Source: Microbacterium pygmaeum (GTDB lineage Bacteria > Actinomycetota > Actinomycetes > Actinomycetales > Microbacteriaceae). From it: DNA of 64,000 nucleotides. The notes below the pieces were generated by a model that saw only the letters and a program-made list of their open reading frames with translations, made no database searches and was not told the DNA's origin. The DNA is taken from contig NZ_LT629692.1 of assembly GCF_900100885.1 (NCBI RefSeq), forward strand, positions 2,728,001 to 2,792,000. Direction: 5' to 3'. A program made the translations under genes and the position numbers. Numbering within the stretch: the stretch's first letter is position 1; each line of letters begins with the position of its first letter. Below are positions 1 through 8,468 of the stretch, piece after piece.

Positions 1-747
1 CTCCAGGACCGCGTTCTGCGTGCGCTCGTCGAAGTAGCCTGCCGGCCCGTTCCCCTGGACGGACCCGACCCGGATGGAGCCGCCCTGGGTCGTCGGGAAC
101 TGCGGGACCGCGACGAGCAGCAGTGCTGCGACGACAGTGGGGACCGCAGAGACCCAGACGCGGAAGCTGCCGGCCCGCACGTACTCGATGGCCGCCGCGC
201 AGACGAACACCATGAGGAATGTGAGCCCCGATACACCGACCCACGAGGCGAGATGCGCGAGGGGGCCGGCCGCCTGCGTGATGCCGATCCGCCCCCACGG
301 AAAGCCGCCGTAGGGCCAGGAGCCGACGACCTGCTCTCGAAGGGTCCACAGTCCCGCCACCAGCGCGGGAAGCAGCAGGAGCCGCCACCAGAGGCCGGGC
401 AGCACGCGCGGCACCCACCGGTAGGCGAGCGTCAGCAGGATCGCGCCCACCGCGGTCAGCAGCGCCTCCAGCATCGAGAGCGCCACCCACGGCACCGGCC
501 CCAGATATCGCGCGGTGAAGAACAGGTTGACGAAGAAGAACGACGCGCCGAAGGCGAACCCGACGAGCACCGATGCCCAGATCCCGCGTCCGATCAGCCC
601 GAGAAGGGCCAAGACGACGGCGGGGAACGCCATGGGCCACCAGCCGAGCGCGGGGAAGGCCAGCGTGAGGATCAGTCCGCCGGCGATCGAGGTCGCCGCC
701 GCTGCCCACAGCGGCAGCAGCGGTCGCGGAGCAGCGGCGAGGGGCAT
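1..747 (-). CDS. lnt: Apolipoprotein N-acyltransferase, 3'-truncated by window edge
   Basis: Membrane enzyme that adds the third acyl chain to the N-terminal cysteine of lipoproteins. The first 249 codons are visible; the gene runs off the left edge with no stop, so the truncation is only the window limit. Translation shows several hydrophobic segments in roughly the first 180 residues, an aromatic FFFVNLFF stretch, then the family-type LREQVVGSWPYGGFPWG region before the soluble domain. The last residues (IRVGSVQGN, then GYFDERTQNAVLE) match the start of the nitrilase-like catalytic domain; its Glu-Lys-Cys triad lies outside the window. The ATG at 747 has no Shine-Dalgarno but has TAGGCT six bases upstream, suggesting a leaderless mRNA. 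It lies just downstream of helY in the same direction. Confidence 0.88.
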   Translation of the reverse strand, partial: MPLAAAPRPLLPLWAAAATSIAGGLILTLAFPALGWWPMAFPAVVLALLGLIGRGIWASVLVGFAFGASFFFVNLFFTARYLGPVPWVALSMLEALLTAVGAILLTLAYRWVPRVLPGLWWRLLLLPALVAGLWTLREQVVGSWPYGGFPWGRIGITQAAGPLAHLASWVGVSGLTFLMVFVCAAAIEYVRAGSFRVWVSAVPTVVAALLLVAVPQFPTTQGGSIRVGSVQGNGPAGYFDERTQNAVLE

Positions 748-753
748 CAGACC

Positions 754-759
754 AGCCTA
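754..759 (-). promoter_or_regulatory. Leaderless -10 element of lnt
   Basis: TAGGCT on the minus strand, followed by six bases and then the lnt ATG. The spacing puts the transcription start on the A of the start codon. Confidence 0.5.
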
Positions 760-770
760 GGCGGCGGGAA

Positions 771-3281
771 TCAGACCGAGCTGTATGCGACGATGCCGCG
801 ACGCACCGCGTCCAGCGCCTTGCGCGCCGTCGTCGCAAGCGGATTGTCGGCCACGATCGAGAGCTGATCGAGGAGGTCGATCGTCTGCTTGGCCACCCGG
901 ACGAAGTCACCGGCCGCCATGTCGGCTTCGATCAGGACCCGGTCCAGCGCGACGCCGCGCGCCCAGGAGTGCATCGCCTGCGCGAGTCCGATCGCCACGG
1001 GCTCGGTGCCGGGCAGATGGTTGTCGTGCTCGAGGTCGTCGAGGCGCTGCCAGAGTGTCTGGGTCTCGCTGAGGGCGGTGCGGAACGCACCGCGCGGCAT
1101 CCCGTGCTCGTTCTGCCCCTCGTCCCTGCGCGGTTCGTAGACGAGGCTGCATGTGAGAGCGGCCAGAGAGGCGGCATCCAGGTCATTCCACAATCCGCGA
1201 CGCAGCGCCTCCGCGACCAGCAGATCGCGTTCGCCGTAGATCCGCCGCATGCGCCGGCCGGCCGGCGTCAGCGTGGTGGTGCCCTCCTCGTCGACGGCGA
1301 CGTAGTCCAGTTCGGTGAGGACATCCACCACCCGGTCGAAGATGCGCGCGACCGTGCCGGTGCGGGCCTGGATCGACGAGCGCATCTTGTCGACGGTGCG
1401 CTTGAGCTTCCAGTACCGCTCGGCCCAGCGGGCATGCTGTTCACGGTCAGGACACGTGTGGCACGGATGCCGCTGCATCCGCCGACGGAGCCCGCCGATC
1501 TCGCGCTGCCGTGCGTCGCGGATCGCGCGCGACGCCGTGGCGTCCTTCCGGTTGAGCTTCTCGGCATCGCTGAGGTCACGCCGGATCTCGGAGTACTCCG
1601 TGAAGTCGCCGCGGTCGCAGGTCATCGCCTTCGCATACCCCGCGAGGGACTCCTCCGCCTCGCGCACCTGACGGGCGATGCCCACGACCGCGCGATCGGC
1701 CTGGAACTGCGCGAACGAGGATTCCAGGATCTCGCGCGACCGGGGGCGCCCGAACTGATCGATCAGGTTGACGGCCATGTTGTAGGTCGGCCGGAAGCTC
1801 GAGTTCAGGGGGTATGTGCGCCGCGAGGCGAGCGCAGCGACCTGCTGCGGGTCCAGTCCCTCGGTCCACTGGATCACGGCGTGACCTTCGACGTCGATTC
1901 CGCGACGGCCCGCGCGGCCGGTCAACTGGGTGTACTCCCCCGACGTGATCGCCACGCGGGCCTCGCCGTTGAACTTCTCGAGCTTCTCCAGCACGACCGT
2001 CCGGGCTGGCATGTTGATGCCGAGCGCGAGCGTCTCGGTCGCGAAGACGACCTTGACGAGCTTGCGTTTGAAGAGGTCTTCGACGACCTCCTTGAAGGCC
2101 GGCAGGAGCCCTGCGTGATGCGACGCGACGCCCCGCTCCAGGTTGTCGACCCATTCGTAGTATCCGAGGACCGCGAGATCCTCGTCCCGGAGCGTCCGCG
2201 TGCGCTCATCGACGATCGCACGGATCTCGGCGCGCTCCTCGGGCGAAGTCAGCCGCACCCCGGAACGCCGCACCTGCTGAACGGCCGCATCGCAGCCCAC
2301 GCGGCTGAAGATGAAGAAGATGGCCGGCAGCAGGTTGGAGCGCTCGAGGAGCGTGACGACATCGGGCCGGTCCATCCGCTCGATCTTGTGCACGTTGGCC
2401 GATCGCACCGGCCGCTGGCCGCCCTTGTTCGGTCGTCGCCCGAACCCCTGGTACCGGCCGCCCGCCTCGTACCGCCCGCCGTTCTGGGCCGACGCGCTGC
2501 GCATCGACTGCGCTCGGCGGTTGTTCTCGAACGCGGGGCCTTTGAACGACCGGATGCGCATGAGCTCCTGGTTCACCTGCGCGGTGGCGATACCGGCGCG
2601 GTCGTCGAACAGCGGCAGCAGGTCGCCGCGCACCAGGACGTGCTGTTCCAGCGGGACGGGCCGGATCTCCGAGACGATCACCTCGGTGTCGCCGCGCACC
2701 GTGTCCAGCCAATCGCCGAACTCCTCAGCGTTGGAGACGGTCGCGCTCAGCGAGACCAGCCGCACGCTCTGCGGGAGGTGGATGATGATCTCCTCCCACA
2801 CGGCGCCGCGGAACCGGTCGGCGAGGTAGTGCACCTCGTCCATCACGACGAATCGCAGACCGCGCAGGGCCGCCGAGTCGGCGTAGAGCATGTTGCGGAG
2901 CACTTCGGTCGTCATCACGACGATGCGCGCGTTGCCGTTGATGGTCGTGTCGCCGGTGAGCAGCCCGACGTTCTCAGGGCCGTAGACGTTTTGCAGCTCG
3001 CGGAACTTCTGGTTCGACAGCGCCTTGATCGGCGTCGTATAGAACGCCTTGTCACCCGTCTCGCGCATCGCCAGATGGATGGCGAACTCTCCGACGATCG
3101 TCTTGCCGGCGCCGGTGGGCGCGGCGACCAGGACGCTGCGATCCTCTTCGAGCGCGTGACATCCGGCGATCTGGAACGGATCCAGCTCGAACCGCTGCGA
3201 TGCCGCGAAGTCGGTCGTGAGAGGGTGGCTGCGATCCTGCGATGCCCGCGCGTAGCGCTCTGCCGGGCTCGCCCCGCTCAC
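771..3281 (-). CDS. helY: Ski2/Mtr4-like DEAD/DEAH RNA helicase HelY
   Basis: An 836-residue superfamily 2 helicase, presumably acting on RNA in the cytoplasm. Walker A APTGAGKT is at about residues 54-61, the DEVH box at 148-151, motif III SAT near 179 and motif VI QLTGRAGRRG at 452-461. A Gly/Arg/Gln-rich basic insert (about 255-300) separates the RecA-like domains. The C-terminal third resembles the DSHCT domain of Ski2/Mtr4 proteins and contains a CHTCPDREQH cysteine/histidine cluster near residue 620. Mycobacterial HelY is similar in length. It follows tatC by 13 bases, giving the gene order pafB-pafC-tatA-tatC-helY that is conserved in actinobacteria. The family is well recognised; the substrate here is not known. 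Confidence 0.93.
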   Translation of the reverse strand: MSGASPAERYARASQDRSHPLTTDFAASQRFELDPFQIAGCHALEEDRSVLVAAPTGAGKTIVGEFAIHLAMRETGDKAFYTTPIKALSNQKFRELQNVYGPENVGLLTGDTTINGNARIVVMTTEVLRNMLYADSAALRGLRFVVMDEVHYLADRFRGAVWEEIIIHLPQSVRLVSLSATVSNAEEFGDWLDTVRGDTEVIVSEIRPVPLEQHVLVRGDLLPLFDDRAGIATAQVNQELMRIRSFKGPAFENNRRAQSMRSASAQNGGRYEAGGRYQGFGRRPNKGGQRPVRSANVHKIERMDRPDVVTLLERSNLLPAIFFIFSRVGCDAAVQQVRRSGVRLTSPEERAEIRAIVDERTRTLRDEDLAVLGYYEWVDNLERGVASHHAGLLPAFKEVVEDLFKRKLVKVVFATETLALGINMPARTVVLEKLEKFNGEARVAITSGEYTQLTGRAGRRGIDVEGHAVIQWTEGLDPQQVAALASRRTYPLNSSFRPTYNMAVNLIDQFGRPRSREILESSFAQFQADRAVVGIARQVREAEESLAGYAKAMTCDRGDFTEYSEIRRDLSDAEKLNRKDATASRAIRDARQREIGGLRRRMQRHPCHTCPDREQHARWAERYWKLKRTVDKMRSSIQARTGTVARIFDRVVDVLTELDYVAVDEEGTTTLTPAGRRMRRIYGERDLLVAEALRRGLWNDLDAASLAALTCSLVYEPRRDEGQNEHGMPRGAFRTALSETQTLWQRLDDLEHDNHLPGTEPVAIGLAQAMHSWARGVALDRVLIEADMAAGDFVRVAKQTIDLLDQLSIVADNPLATTARKALDAVRRGIVAYSSV

Positions 3282-3294
3282 CCGCGGGCCGCGC

Positions 3295-4116
3295 TCACGC
3301 GACGGCTCCCGGCGGCAGGATGTCGGCGTTGCGCTTGGCCCGTCGCCGATCGAAGAGCAGGGACAGGCCGGCCGCCGCGAAGAACAGCACGATCAGCATC
3401 CCGGCCAGCATCAGCATGCTCACGATGTCGGCGGCGGGCGTCGCCAGCGCCGAGAAGACCACCGCGACGATCACCGCGACCCGCCAGCCCTTCAGGATCG
3501 CCTTGCCGCTCATGACCCCCGCCAGATTGAGCGCGACGAGGAAGACCGGGAGCACGAACGAGACGCCGACGACGATCAGGAGCTTGAAGACGAAGTCGTA
3601 GTAGTAGCTCGCGTCGAAGAAGGACGCGCCGCCGTCGGGGACGAAGGAGTTCATGATCTCGATGACGTGCGGCATGACCAGCAGTCCGACATAGCAGCCG
3701 GCGAAGAAGAGCGGCACGGCGGCGGCGACGAAGCCGACGGTGTAGCGGATCTCCTTGCGGGTGAGACCGGGCATCACGAATGCCCAGATCTGCCACAGCC
3801 AGACCGGCGCCGAGATCATCAGACCGATGGCGAACGACATCCGCAGACGCAGGTCGAACGCACCGGTGACGGTGCTGAACATCAGCTCGACCTTGGCCGC
3901 GTCACCTTCGGCTTCGGCGATCTGACGGATCGGTCCGGTGATGAGCCAGATGACCCAGTCGGTGATGAAGAAGGCCACCACCATGCCGACGATCAGCGCC
4001 AGCGCCGCCCATATGAGGCGTTTGCGCAGCTCGACCAGATGCTGGCCGAGCGACATCCGCTTCTCGGGGCGAGGCGCGCTGGAGCCGTCGACGCGCGTCG
4101 ATCCTGCTGTCGCCAC
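3295..4116 (-). CDS. tatC: Sec-independent translocase subunit TatC
   Basis: Core receptor of the twin-arginine translocase, which exports folded proteins across the cytoplasmic membrane. 273 residues with six predicted membrane segments. The N-terminal LGQHLVELRKRL motif and the conserved MPGLTRKEIRYTVGF region mark the signal-peptide-binding subunit. The GTG at 4116 lies 7 bases after the tatA stop; an internal ATG at 4056 just before LGQHLVELRKRL is a possible alternative start. Together with TatA it forms a minimal TatAC system; no tatB is seen. A candidate substrate in the window is the Tat-signal phosphoesterase at 26210-28027. Confidence 0.95.
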   Translation of the reverse strand: MATAGSTRVDGSSAPRPEKRMSLGQHLVELRKRLIWAALALIVGMVVAFFITDWVIWLITGPIRQIAEAEGDAAKVELMFSTVTGAFDLRLRMSFAIGLMISAPVWLWQIWAFVMPGLTRKEIRYTVGFVAAAVPLFFAGCYVGLLVMPHVIEIMNSFVPDGGASFFDASYYYDFVFKLLIVVGVSFVLPVFLVALNLAGVMSGKAILKGWRVAVIVAVVFSALATPAADIVSMLMLAGMLIVLFFAAAGLSLLFDRRRAKRNADILPPGAVA

Positions 4117-4123
4117 GCGCGCG

Positions 4124-4378
4124 TCAGGGTTTGGGATCAGCGGTCCTGCTCGCGTCGGCGACGTTCGAACTGACCGTCGCCCCGCTTGCGGGAGCCTCCA
4201 CCGCGTCCGTCTTCCCCGCGGTCGTGTCTTCGTCCTTCATCGCCTTCATCTCACCCTTGAAGACACGGGCGGACTGGCCCATGCTCTTGGCGAGTGCGGG
4301 CAGCTTCGCTGCACCGAACAGCAAAAGGATGACCGCGAGGATGATCAGGAAATGCCATCCTGTGAGACCTTGCAGCAT
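4124..4378 (-). CDS. tatA: Twin-arginine translocase pore subunit TatA
   Basis: 84-residue single-span protein that oligomerises to form the Tat translocation pore. One N-terminal membrane helix (about residues 6-21) is followed by the FGAAKLPALAKSMGQ hinge and amphipathic helix typical of TatA, then a charged, low-complexity tail. The ATG at 4378 is preceded by a good Shine-Dalgarno (GGAAGGA) and a TACACT -10 at 4405-4410. It is the first gene of a tatA-tatC-helY transcript, 87 bases downstream of pafC. Confidence 0.93.
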   Translation of the reverse strand: MLQGLTGWHFLIILAVILLLFGAAKLPALAKSMGQSARVFKGEMKAMKDEDTTAGKTDAVEAPASGATVSSNVADASRTADPKP

Positions 4379-4404
4379 GTCGAGTCCTTCCGGTTCGTAC
4401 GTTC

Positions 4405-4410
4405 AGTGTA
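4405..4410 (-). promoter_or_regulatory. -10 element of tatA
   Basis: TACACT on the minus strand, predicting a 5' UTR of about 20 bases that carries the GGAAGGA ribosome-binding site. Confidence 0.45.
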
Positions 4411-4465
4411 ACCCGAGCCTGCGGCGTGAGTCTGACTCGCACCGAGCGGTTCGCCCAGAATTCGC

Positions 4466-5431
4466 TCAGCGGTACTGCGCGAGTCCTGCTTCGGCCCAGG
4501 CCGCCGTCGCCGCGCGGGCCGCGTCAGGCTCGAGCACCTCGACGGCGCCACCGCGCCGCGCAGCGAGCCGTCGCACGCTGAACTCGTCGGCGACGCGCAT
4601 CGAGGCGATCACCTGCCCATCGACGACCTCGGTCGTCGCGCGATCCAGGTAGTCGCCCAGCAGCGGCACGACCGCCTCCGGGAGGCGGATGCGGGTCACG
4701 ATCTCGCCACCGTCCGATTCGAACCACCCCGGCACGCGATCCTCTCCGTGCTCGATGGGGATCTCGGTCAGCTCGATGTCGCTCACCCGATCGAGGTGGA
4801 ACGTGCGCATCGCCTCCCGCAGGTGGCACCAGCCCTGCAGGTACCACTCGCCGGTGGCGATCTGAACCTTCACCGGGTCCACGGTGCGCGTCGTGGGCGC
4901 GGCATCCGGAGCCTTGTAGGTGAACGACACCGCGACGCGGCGACGCAGGGCATCGGCGACGACGTCGCGGACGCGATCGACCGAGACCGGCGCCAGGATG
5001 ACGTCGGCCGGCGTGCTCGACGCGCCGCGGGAGAGTTTGGCCAGCAGTCCCGCGAACAGGTCGGTGTCGCCGACTCCGGGGATCGCGCGCGCCATCTGCA
5101 GACCGGTGAGCAGGGCGGCGGCCTCGCGCGCCGTGAGCTTGGGGGCGCGCTCGAGGGCGACCGAGTTGGTGATCACGATGATGTCGCGCTCATCGAGCAG
5201 GTCCCAGTCGATGTCGAAGAGATCGTTCGCCATCTGCCAGTACCCGCCGTCTCCGGGCAGGCCGATCACCGTCAGGGTCTCGACCATGGCGCGCATCTGA
5301 TCGGCCGTCACGTCGAATTCATCGGCCGCCTCGGCGATGGAGACCTCGCCCTTGCCGATCAGGTAGGGCACGAGCTGGAGCATGAGGGCTGCCCGGTCGG
5401 TGGCCACGAGGGGCTTGCGCGCGGCGCTCAT
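4466..5431 (-). CDS. pafC: WYL-domain transcription regulator PafC
   Basis: 321-residue regulator with an N-terminal winged-helix region (ALMLQLVPYL, about residues 13-65) and a WYL domain (about 150-260, core EWYLQGWCHLREAMRTFHLDR). In mycobacteria PafB and PafC act together as an activator of LexA-independent DNA-damage genes; the same role is inferred here. The start overlaps the pafB stop by four bases (ATGA), so the pair is translationally coupled and stoichiometric. In other actinobacteria these genes sit beside the Pup ligase pafA, which is absent here. Confidence 0.9.
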   Translation of the reverse strand: MSAARKPLVATDRAALMLQLVPYLIGKGEVSIAEAADEFDVTADQMRAMVETLTVIGLPGDGGYWQMANDLFDIDWDLLDERDIIVITNSVALERAPKLTAREAAALLTGLQMARAIPGVGDTDLFAGLLAKLSRGASSTPADVILAPVSVDRVRDVVADALRRRVAVSFTYKAPDAAPTTRTVDPVKVQIATGEWYLQGWCHLREAMRTFHLDRVSDIELTEIPIEHGEDRVPGWFESDGGEIVTRIRLPEAVVPLLGDYLDRATTEVVDGQVIASMRVADEFSVRRLAARRGGAVEVLEPDAARAATAAWAEAGLAQYR

Positions 5432-6423
5432 ACCGCGACCCCGTGCGCGTCCCGCACTCGCTGCAGACGTTCGATCACCTGTTCGCGAAGCTCGCCAGGC
5501 TCCACCACGCGCACTTCGGGCCCGTACGAGGCGAGTTCGTCGGCGAACACGTGGATGTCGACGAACGGGACATGGATCCCCTGTTCTGCGGGGCTGGCGC
5601 GCCGGCTGAGTCGCAGCGCGGCCTCAGTGCCGGGATTGACCTCCAGGAGTGCGCGATTGCCGGCGGCGACGGCATCCAAGCCCGCCAGTGCCCGCTCCCC
5701 CGCACCATCGCGCAGTGACGCGTCGAACGATTCCCGCGTCACCTGGACGTCGCCGACGATGCGCGTGAGCAGGAACGTGCGCTCGGCCTGCGCCTTCACG
5801 TCGATGCCGAAGACGTGCCAGCGCCCCTCGTACTCGACGAGTGCGAGCGGCCGGATCCGCCGCTCCCGCGGTGCATCCTCACCCGGCTTCAGGTAGAGGA
5901 AGCTGACGATCCGCGACGACTCGATGGCCTGCTGGATCTGCGGGAAGGATGCCTCGCGCAGGCTGATCCGGGGCGAGTAGCCGATGATCGGCTCGTCGAC
6001 CGGGATGCCGAGGGCCCGGATCTTCCGCAGCCCGCTGCGGGCCTCGGTCGACATCGAGCTCTCGCTCCAGACGCCTCCGGCGAGATTGAGCAGCGCGAGT
6101 TCGGCCGGCGTGAAGCTGATGTCCGCGGGCAGCGCGTATTCGGCCATCGGGATCCGGTAGCGGGCCTCGCGCAGGTCGTCGGGGTCGGCCCAGTCGCCGA
6201 TGGTCTCGATGGGCACGCCCAGGCGCCGCAGGCTCTCCTTGTCGCGTTCGAACATCTTCTCGAGCGCGTCCTTGGATGCGCCGCTCTCGCTCTGCTCGCG
6301 ATAGCCCGCGACCGAGCCGAGGATGGTGTCCTTCGTCAGCCCCTGGTCGGTCGCGATGAGCGCGACGACCAGGTTGACGAGCCGCTCCTCGGGAGCGTTC
6401 TTCGCAGAAGTGTTCGCGGGCAC
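5428..6423 (-). CDS. pafB: WYL-domain transcription regulator PafB
   Basis: 331-residue partner of PafC. The N-terminal helix-turn-helix region begins ERLVNLVVALIATDQGLTKDTI, and the WYL domain around residues 170-240 contains SFLYLKPGEDAPRERRIRPL and GRWHVFGID. Start is a GTG at 6423 with TAGGAT seven bases upstream; the only purine run (AAAGGG) is too close to serve as a normal Shine-Dalgarno, so a leaderless message is likely. Downstream pafC overlaps by four bases. The expected role is sensing DNA damage, by analogy with mycobacterial PafBC. Confidence 0.9.
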   Translation of the reverse strand: MPANTSAKNAPEERLVNLVVALIATDQGLTKDTILGSVAGYREQSESGASKDALEKMFERDKESLRRLGVPIETIGDWADPDDLREARYRIPMAEYALPADISFTPAELALLNLAGGVWSESSMSTEARSGLRKIRALGIPVDEPIIGYSPRISLREASFPQIQQAIESSRIVSFLYLKPGEDAPRERRIRPLALVEYEGRWHVFGIDVKAQAERTFLLTRIVGDVQVTRESFDASLRDGAGERALAGLDAVAAGNRALLEVNPGTEAALRLSRRASPAEQGIHVPFVDIHVFADELASYGPEVRVVEPGELREQVIERLQRVRDAHGVAV

Positions 6424-6430
6424 GCCCTTT

Positions 6431-6436
6431 ATCCTA
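6431..6436 (-). promoter_or_regulatory. Leaderless -10 element of pafB
   Basis: TAGGAT seven bases upstream of the pafB GTG. Confidence 0.5.
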
Positions 6437-6479
6437 GGCGGCGGATCCGGCGGCCACGGCGCGACGCGGACCGGGTCGA

Positions 6480-7448
6480 CTACTGCGCCGGTGCCTGGTC
6501 GATCCCAAGGATGTCCACGACGAACACCAGGGTCGAATCCGGCGGAACGGACCCGGAGCCTTCGCTCCCGTAGCCCTGGTCCGGCGGGACGACGACGAGC
6601 ACCTGCGACCCGACGGTCTGCCCCTGCAGCGCCTCGGCGAAGCCGGGAACAACGGCATCGAGGGTGAGGGATGCCGGCTCGCCGTCCCAGGTGGTGTCGA
6701 ACACGGTGCGGTCCGCCCAGGTGAGGCCGGTGTAGTGCACGCGTACCGGATCCTCGCCGGTCACCTCGGGGCCGTCGCCCTTGAGCAGGGTCTGCACGGC
6801 CACGTCCTTCGGCGGATCCGCATCGGGGACGATGATGCCGGGACGGCCGTCGGGTGCCCGCACCACGGTGGGGAGCCCGGCGCCGCTGTTGAACTGCGGC
6901 GCGCCGTCGGCGGCGGGCAGGTAGACCTTGCGGACGTCGATGACGGCGACCGCCGAGTCGTCCTCGGCCAGGCCGATGCTGGCGGCGGTCGCGGTGTCGA
7001 TGTCCTCCGGTGCGAGGGCGACGACGATCCGGGAGCCGGCCGCTGCGCAGTCCAGGACGCCGTCGATGCCGGGGAAGGTCTGCAGCCAGGTCGAGACCGG
7101 GAAGACCCGGGACAGGTCGCCGTCGTACGGCGTTGCGACGAGCTCATCCCCTGTCGCGCCGCTGAGCACGGCGATGTCGAGGACGACGAGCTGGTCGTCG
7201 GTGACGATCGCGGGGCCTTCGCCTGCGGCGAGGTCCTGGAAGGAGGCGGCTGTGACGTGGAACGGGGTGCGGATCTGCACGTCGGGCAGTTCGTCGGTGG
7301 CTCCGGTGACCTCTACCGCGCCGAGCGCGGTGGAGGCGGACGCCGCGGGCCGCGGGCAGTCGGCGGCGGTTCCGCCGGCCGAGGAGCAGCCGACGAGGGC
7401 GAGTCCCAGGAGGCCGAGGACCGCGAATGAAGCGGGGATCTTGCGCAC
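6480..7448 (-). CDS. FKBP-type peptidyl-prolyl isomerase lipoprotein, tandem domain
   Basis: 322-residue extracytoplasmic lipoprotein. Residues 1-21 form a signal peptide ending in the lipobox LALVGC, with Cys21 as lipidation site. The C-terminal domain (about 215-318) is a recognisable FKBP fold: VRVHYTGLTWADRTVFDTTWDG, VVPGFAEALQGQTVGSQVLVVVPP, GYGS. The preceding 170 residues look like a second, degenerate FKBP domain lacking the YTG and pocket motifs. Likely assists folding of secreted proteins. Start is GTG; TAAACT lies six bases upstream, and its TAA is also the stop codon of trmI. Confidence 0.88.
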   Translation of the reverse strand: MRKIPASFAVLGLLGLALVGCSSAGGTAADCPRPAASASTALGAVEVTGATDELPDVQIRTPFHVTAASFQDLAAGEGPAIVTDDQLVVLDIAVLSGATGDELVATPYDGDLSRVFPVSTWLQTFPGIDGVLDCAAAGSRIVVALAPEDIDTATAASIGLAEDDSAVAVIDVRKVYLPAADGAPQFNSGAGLPTVVRAPDGRPGIIVPDADPPKDVAVQTLLKGDGPEVTGEDPVRVHYTGLTWADRTVFDTTWDGEPASLTLDAVVPGFAEALQGQTVGSQVLVVVPPDQGYGSEGSGSVPPDSTLVFVVDILGIDQAPAQ

Positions 7449-7454
7449 CGCAAC

Positions 7455-7460
7455 AGTTTA
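7455..7460 (-). promoter_or_regulatory. Leaderless -10 of the FKBP gene, fused to trmI stop codon
   Basis: TAAACT then six bases then GTG. The first three bases are the TAA stop of trmI (7458-7460). Confidence 0.5.
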
Positions 7461-8468
7461 GGCGGTGTCGCCCTCGGCGCTTGACCCGTGCGCAGCCCGG
7501 CGTGCGCCATCGGCCGCGCGCTCGGCCTCGCGTACGCGCTTGCGGAGGTTCTTGTCGGTGATCTGTCGGTCGCCGACGGCGCCCGGAGTCCACAGCTCGA
7601 CGTCCTCGTCGCCGTAGCTGGACTTGGATGCGCGGCGCTTGAGCTCCGGGAGCACCGCACCGGGGGCGAGCCGCCTCGCCGTGAGGAGGAATCCGGTGTG
7701 GGCGACCATGCGATGATCCGGCCGGACGGCGAGCCCTTCGACGTGCCACCCGCGGACCATCGTCTCGCTGGCATCCGGATCGGTGAACAGCCCCGTGCCG
7801 CGGATGAACTCGGCGACACGGCTGAGCTGCGTGGCCGTGGCGATGTAGCACAGCACGACGCCGCCGGGAGTGAGGGCATCGGCGACCGCGTCGATGCACT
7901 CCCACGGGGCGAGCATGTCCAGAACGACCCGATCGACGGATGCCGGGGCCACGGCCGACGGCAGCTCCTCCACGAGGTCGCCGACGACCACGTCCCAGTT
8001 GGCCGGCGTCTCGCCGAGGAACGTCTCCACGTTGGCACGCGCGACATCGGCGAACTCGGCCCGTCGCTCGAATGAGATGAGGCGTCCGTGCTCGCCGATC
8101 GCACGGAGCAGCCACATCGCCAGGGCGCCGGAGCCGACGCCCGCCTCGACCACGACGGCTCCCGGGAAGACATCGGCCTGCGCGATGATCTGCGCGGCGT
8201 CCTTCGGATAGATGATTGCCGCGCCGCGCGGCATCGACATGACGAAGTCGCGCAGCAGAGGACGCAGCGCGAGGTATTCGTGACCACCGCTGTTGGCCAC
8301 GACGATGCCGTCCGGCTGCCCGATCAGTGCGGTGTGTCGCAGCACTCCGTGATGGGTGTGCAGCTCGCCGTCCTCGCGCAGCGTGATGGTGTGCAGCCGG
8401 CCCTTGGGTCCGGTCAGCTGCACGCGATCGCCGATCCGGAACGGACCGCTCGGGCGTGATGAATTCAT
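7458..8468 (-). CDS. trmI: tRNA (adenine-58-N1)-methyltransferase TrmI
   Basis: Cytoplasmic SAM-dependent enzyme that methylates A58 in the T-loop of tRNAs. 336 residues from the ATG at 8468 (MNSSRPSGPFRIGDRVQL), chosen because it overlaps the HAD gene stop by four bases (ATGA). An N-terminal beta domain is followed by a Rossmann methyltransferase core: YPKDAAQI, then the SAM-binding VVVEAGVGSGALAMWLLRAIG and the VVLDMLAPWE motif. The C-terminal tail is charged. The gene order HAD-trmI-FKBP-pafBC matches the flanks of the actinobacterial proteasome locus. Confidence 0.92.
   Translation of the reverse strand: MNSSRPSGPFRIGDRVQLTGPKGRLHTITLREDGELHTHHGVLRHTALIGQPDGIVVANSGGHEYLALRPLLRDFVMSMPRGAAIIYPKDAAQIIAQADVFPGAVVVEAGVGSGALAMWLLRAIGEHGRLISFERRAEFADVARANVETFLGETPANWDVVVGDLVEELPSAVAPASVDRVVLDMLAPWECIDAVADALTPGGVVLCYIATATQLSRVAEFIRGTGLFTDPDASETMVRGWHVEGLAVRPDHRMVAHTGFLLTARRLAPGAVLPELKRRASKSSYGDEDVELWTPGAVGDRQITDKNLRKRVREAERAADGARRAAHGSSAEGDTA

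Noticed and set aside
253..867. Long plus-strand reading frame rich in Arg/Gly/Glu/Gln opposite lnt
   Set aside because: Shadow of the minus-strand lnt gene; composition typical of antisense frames in high-GC DNA.
969..3515. 848-codon plus-strand reading frame opposite helY and tatC
   Set aside because: Antisense frame with His/Arg/Asp-rich sequence; the minus strand has complete helicase motifs.
4420..4465. Possible hairpin between tatA and pafC
   Set aside because: Arms pair poorly with a one-base loop; not a convincing terminator.
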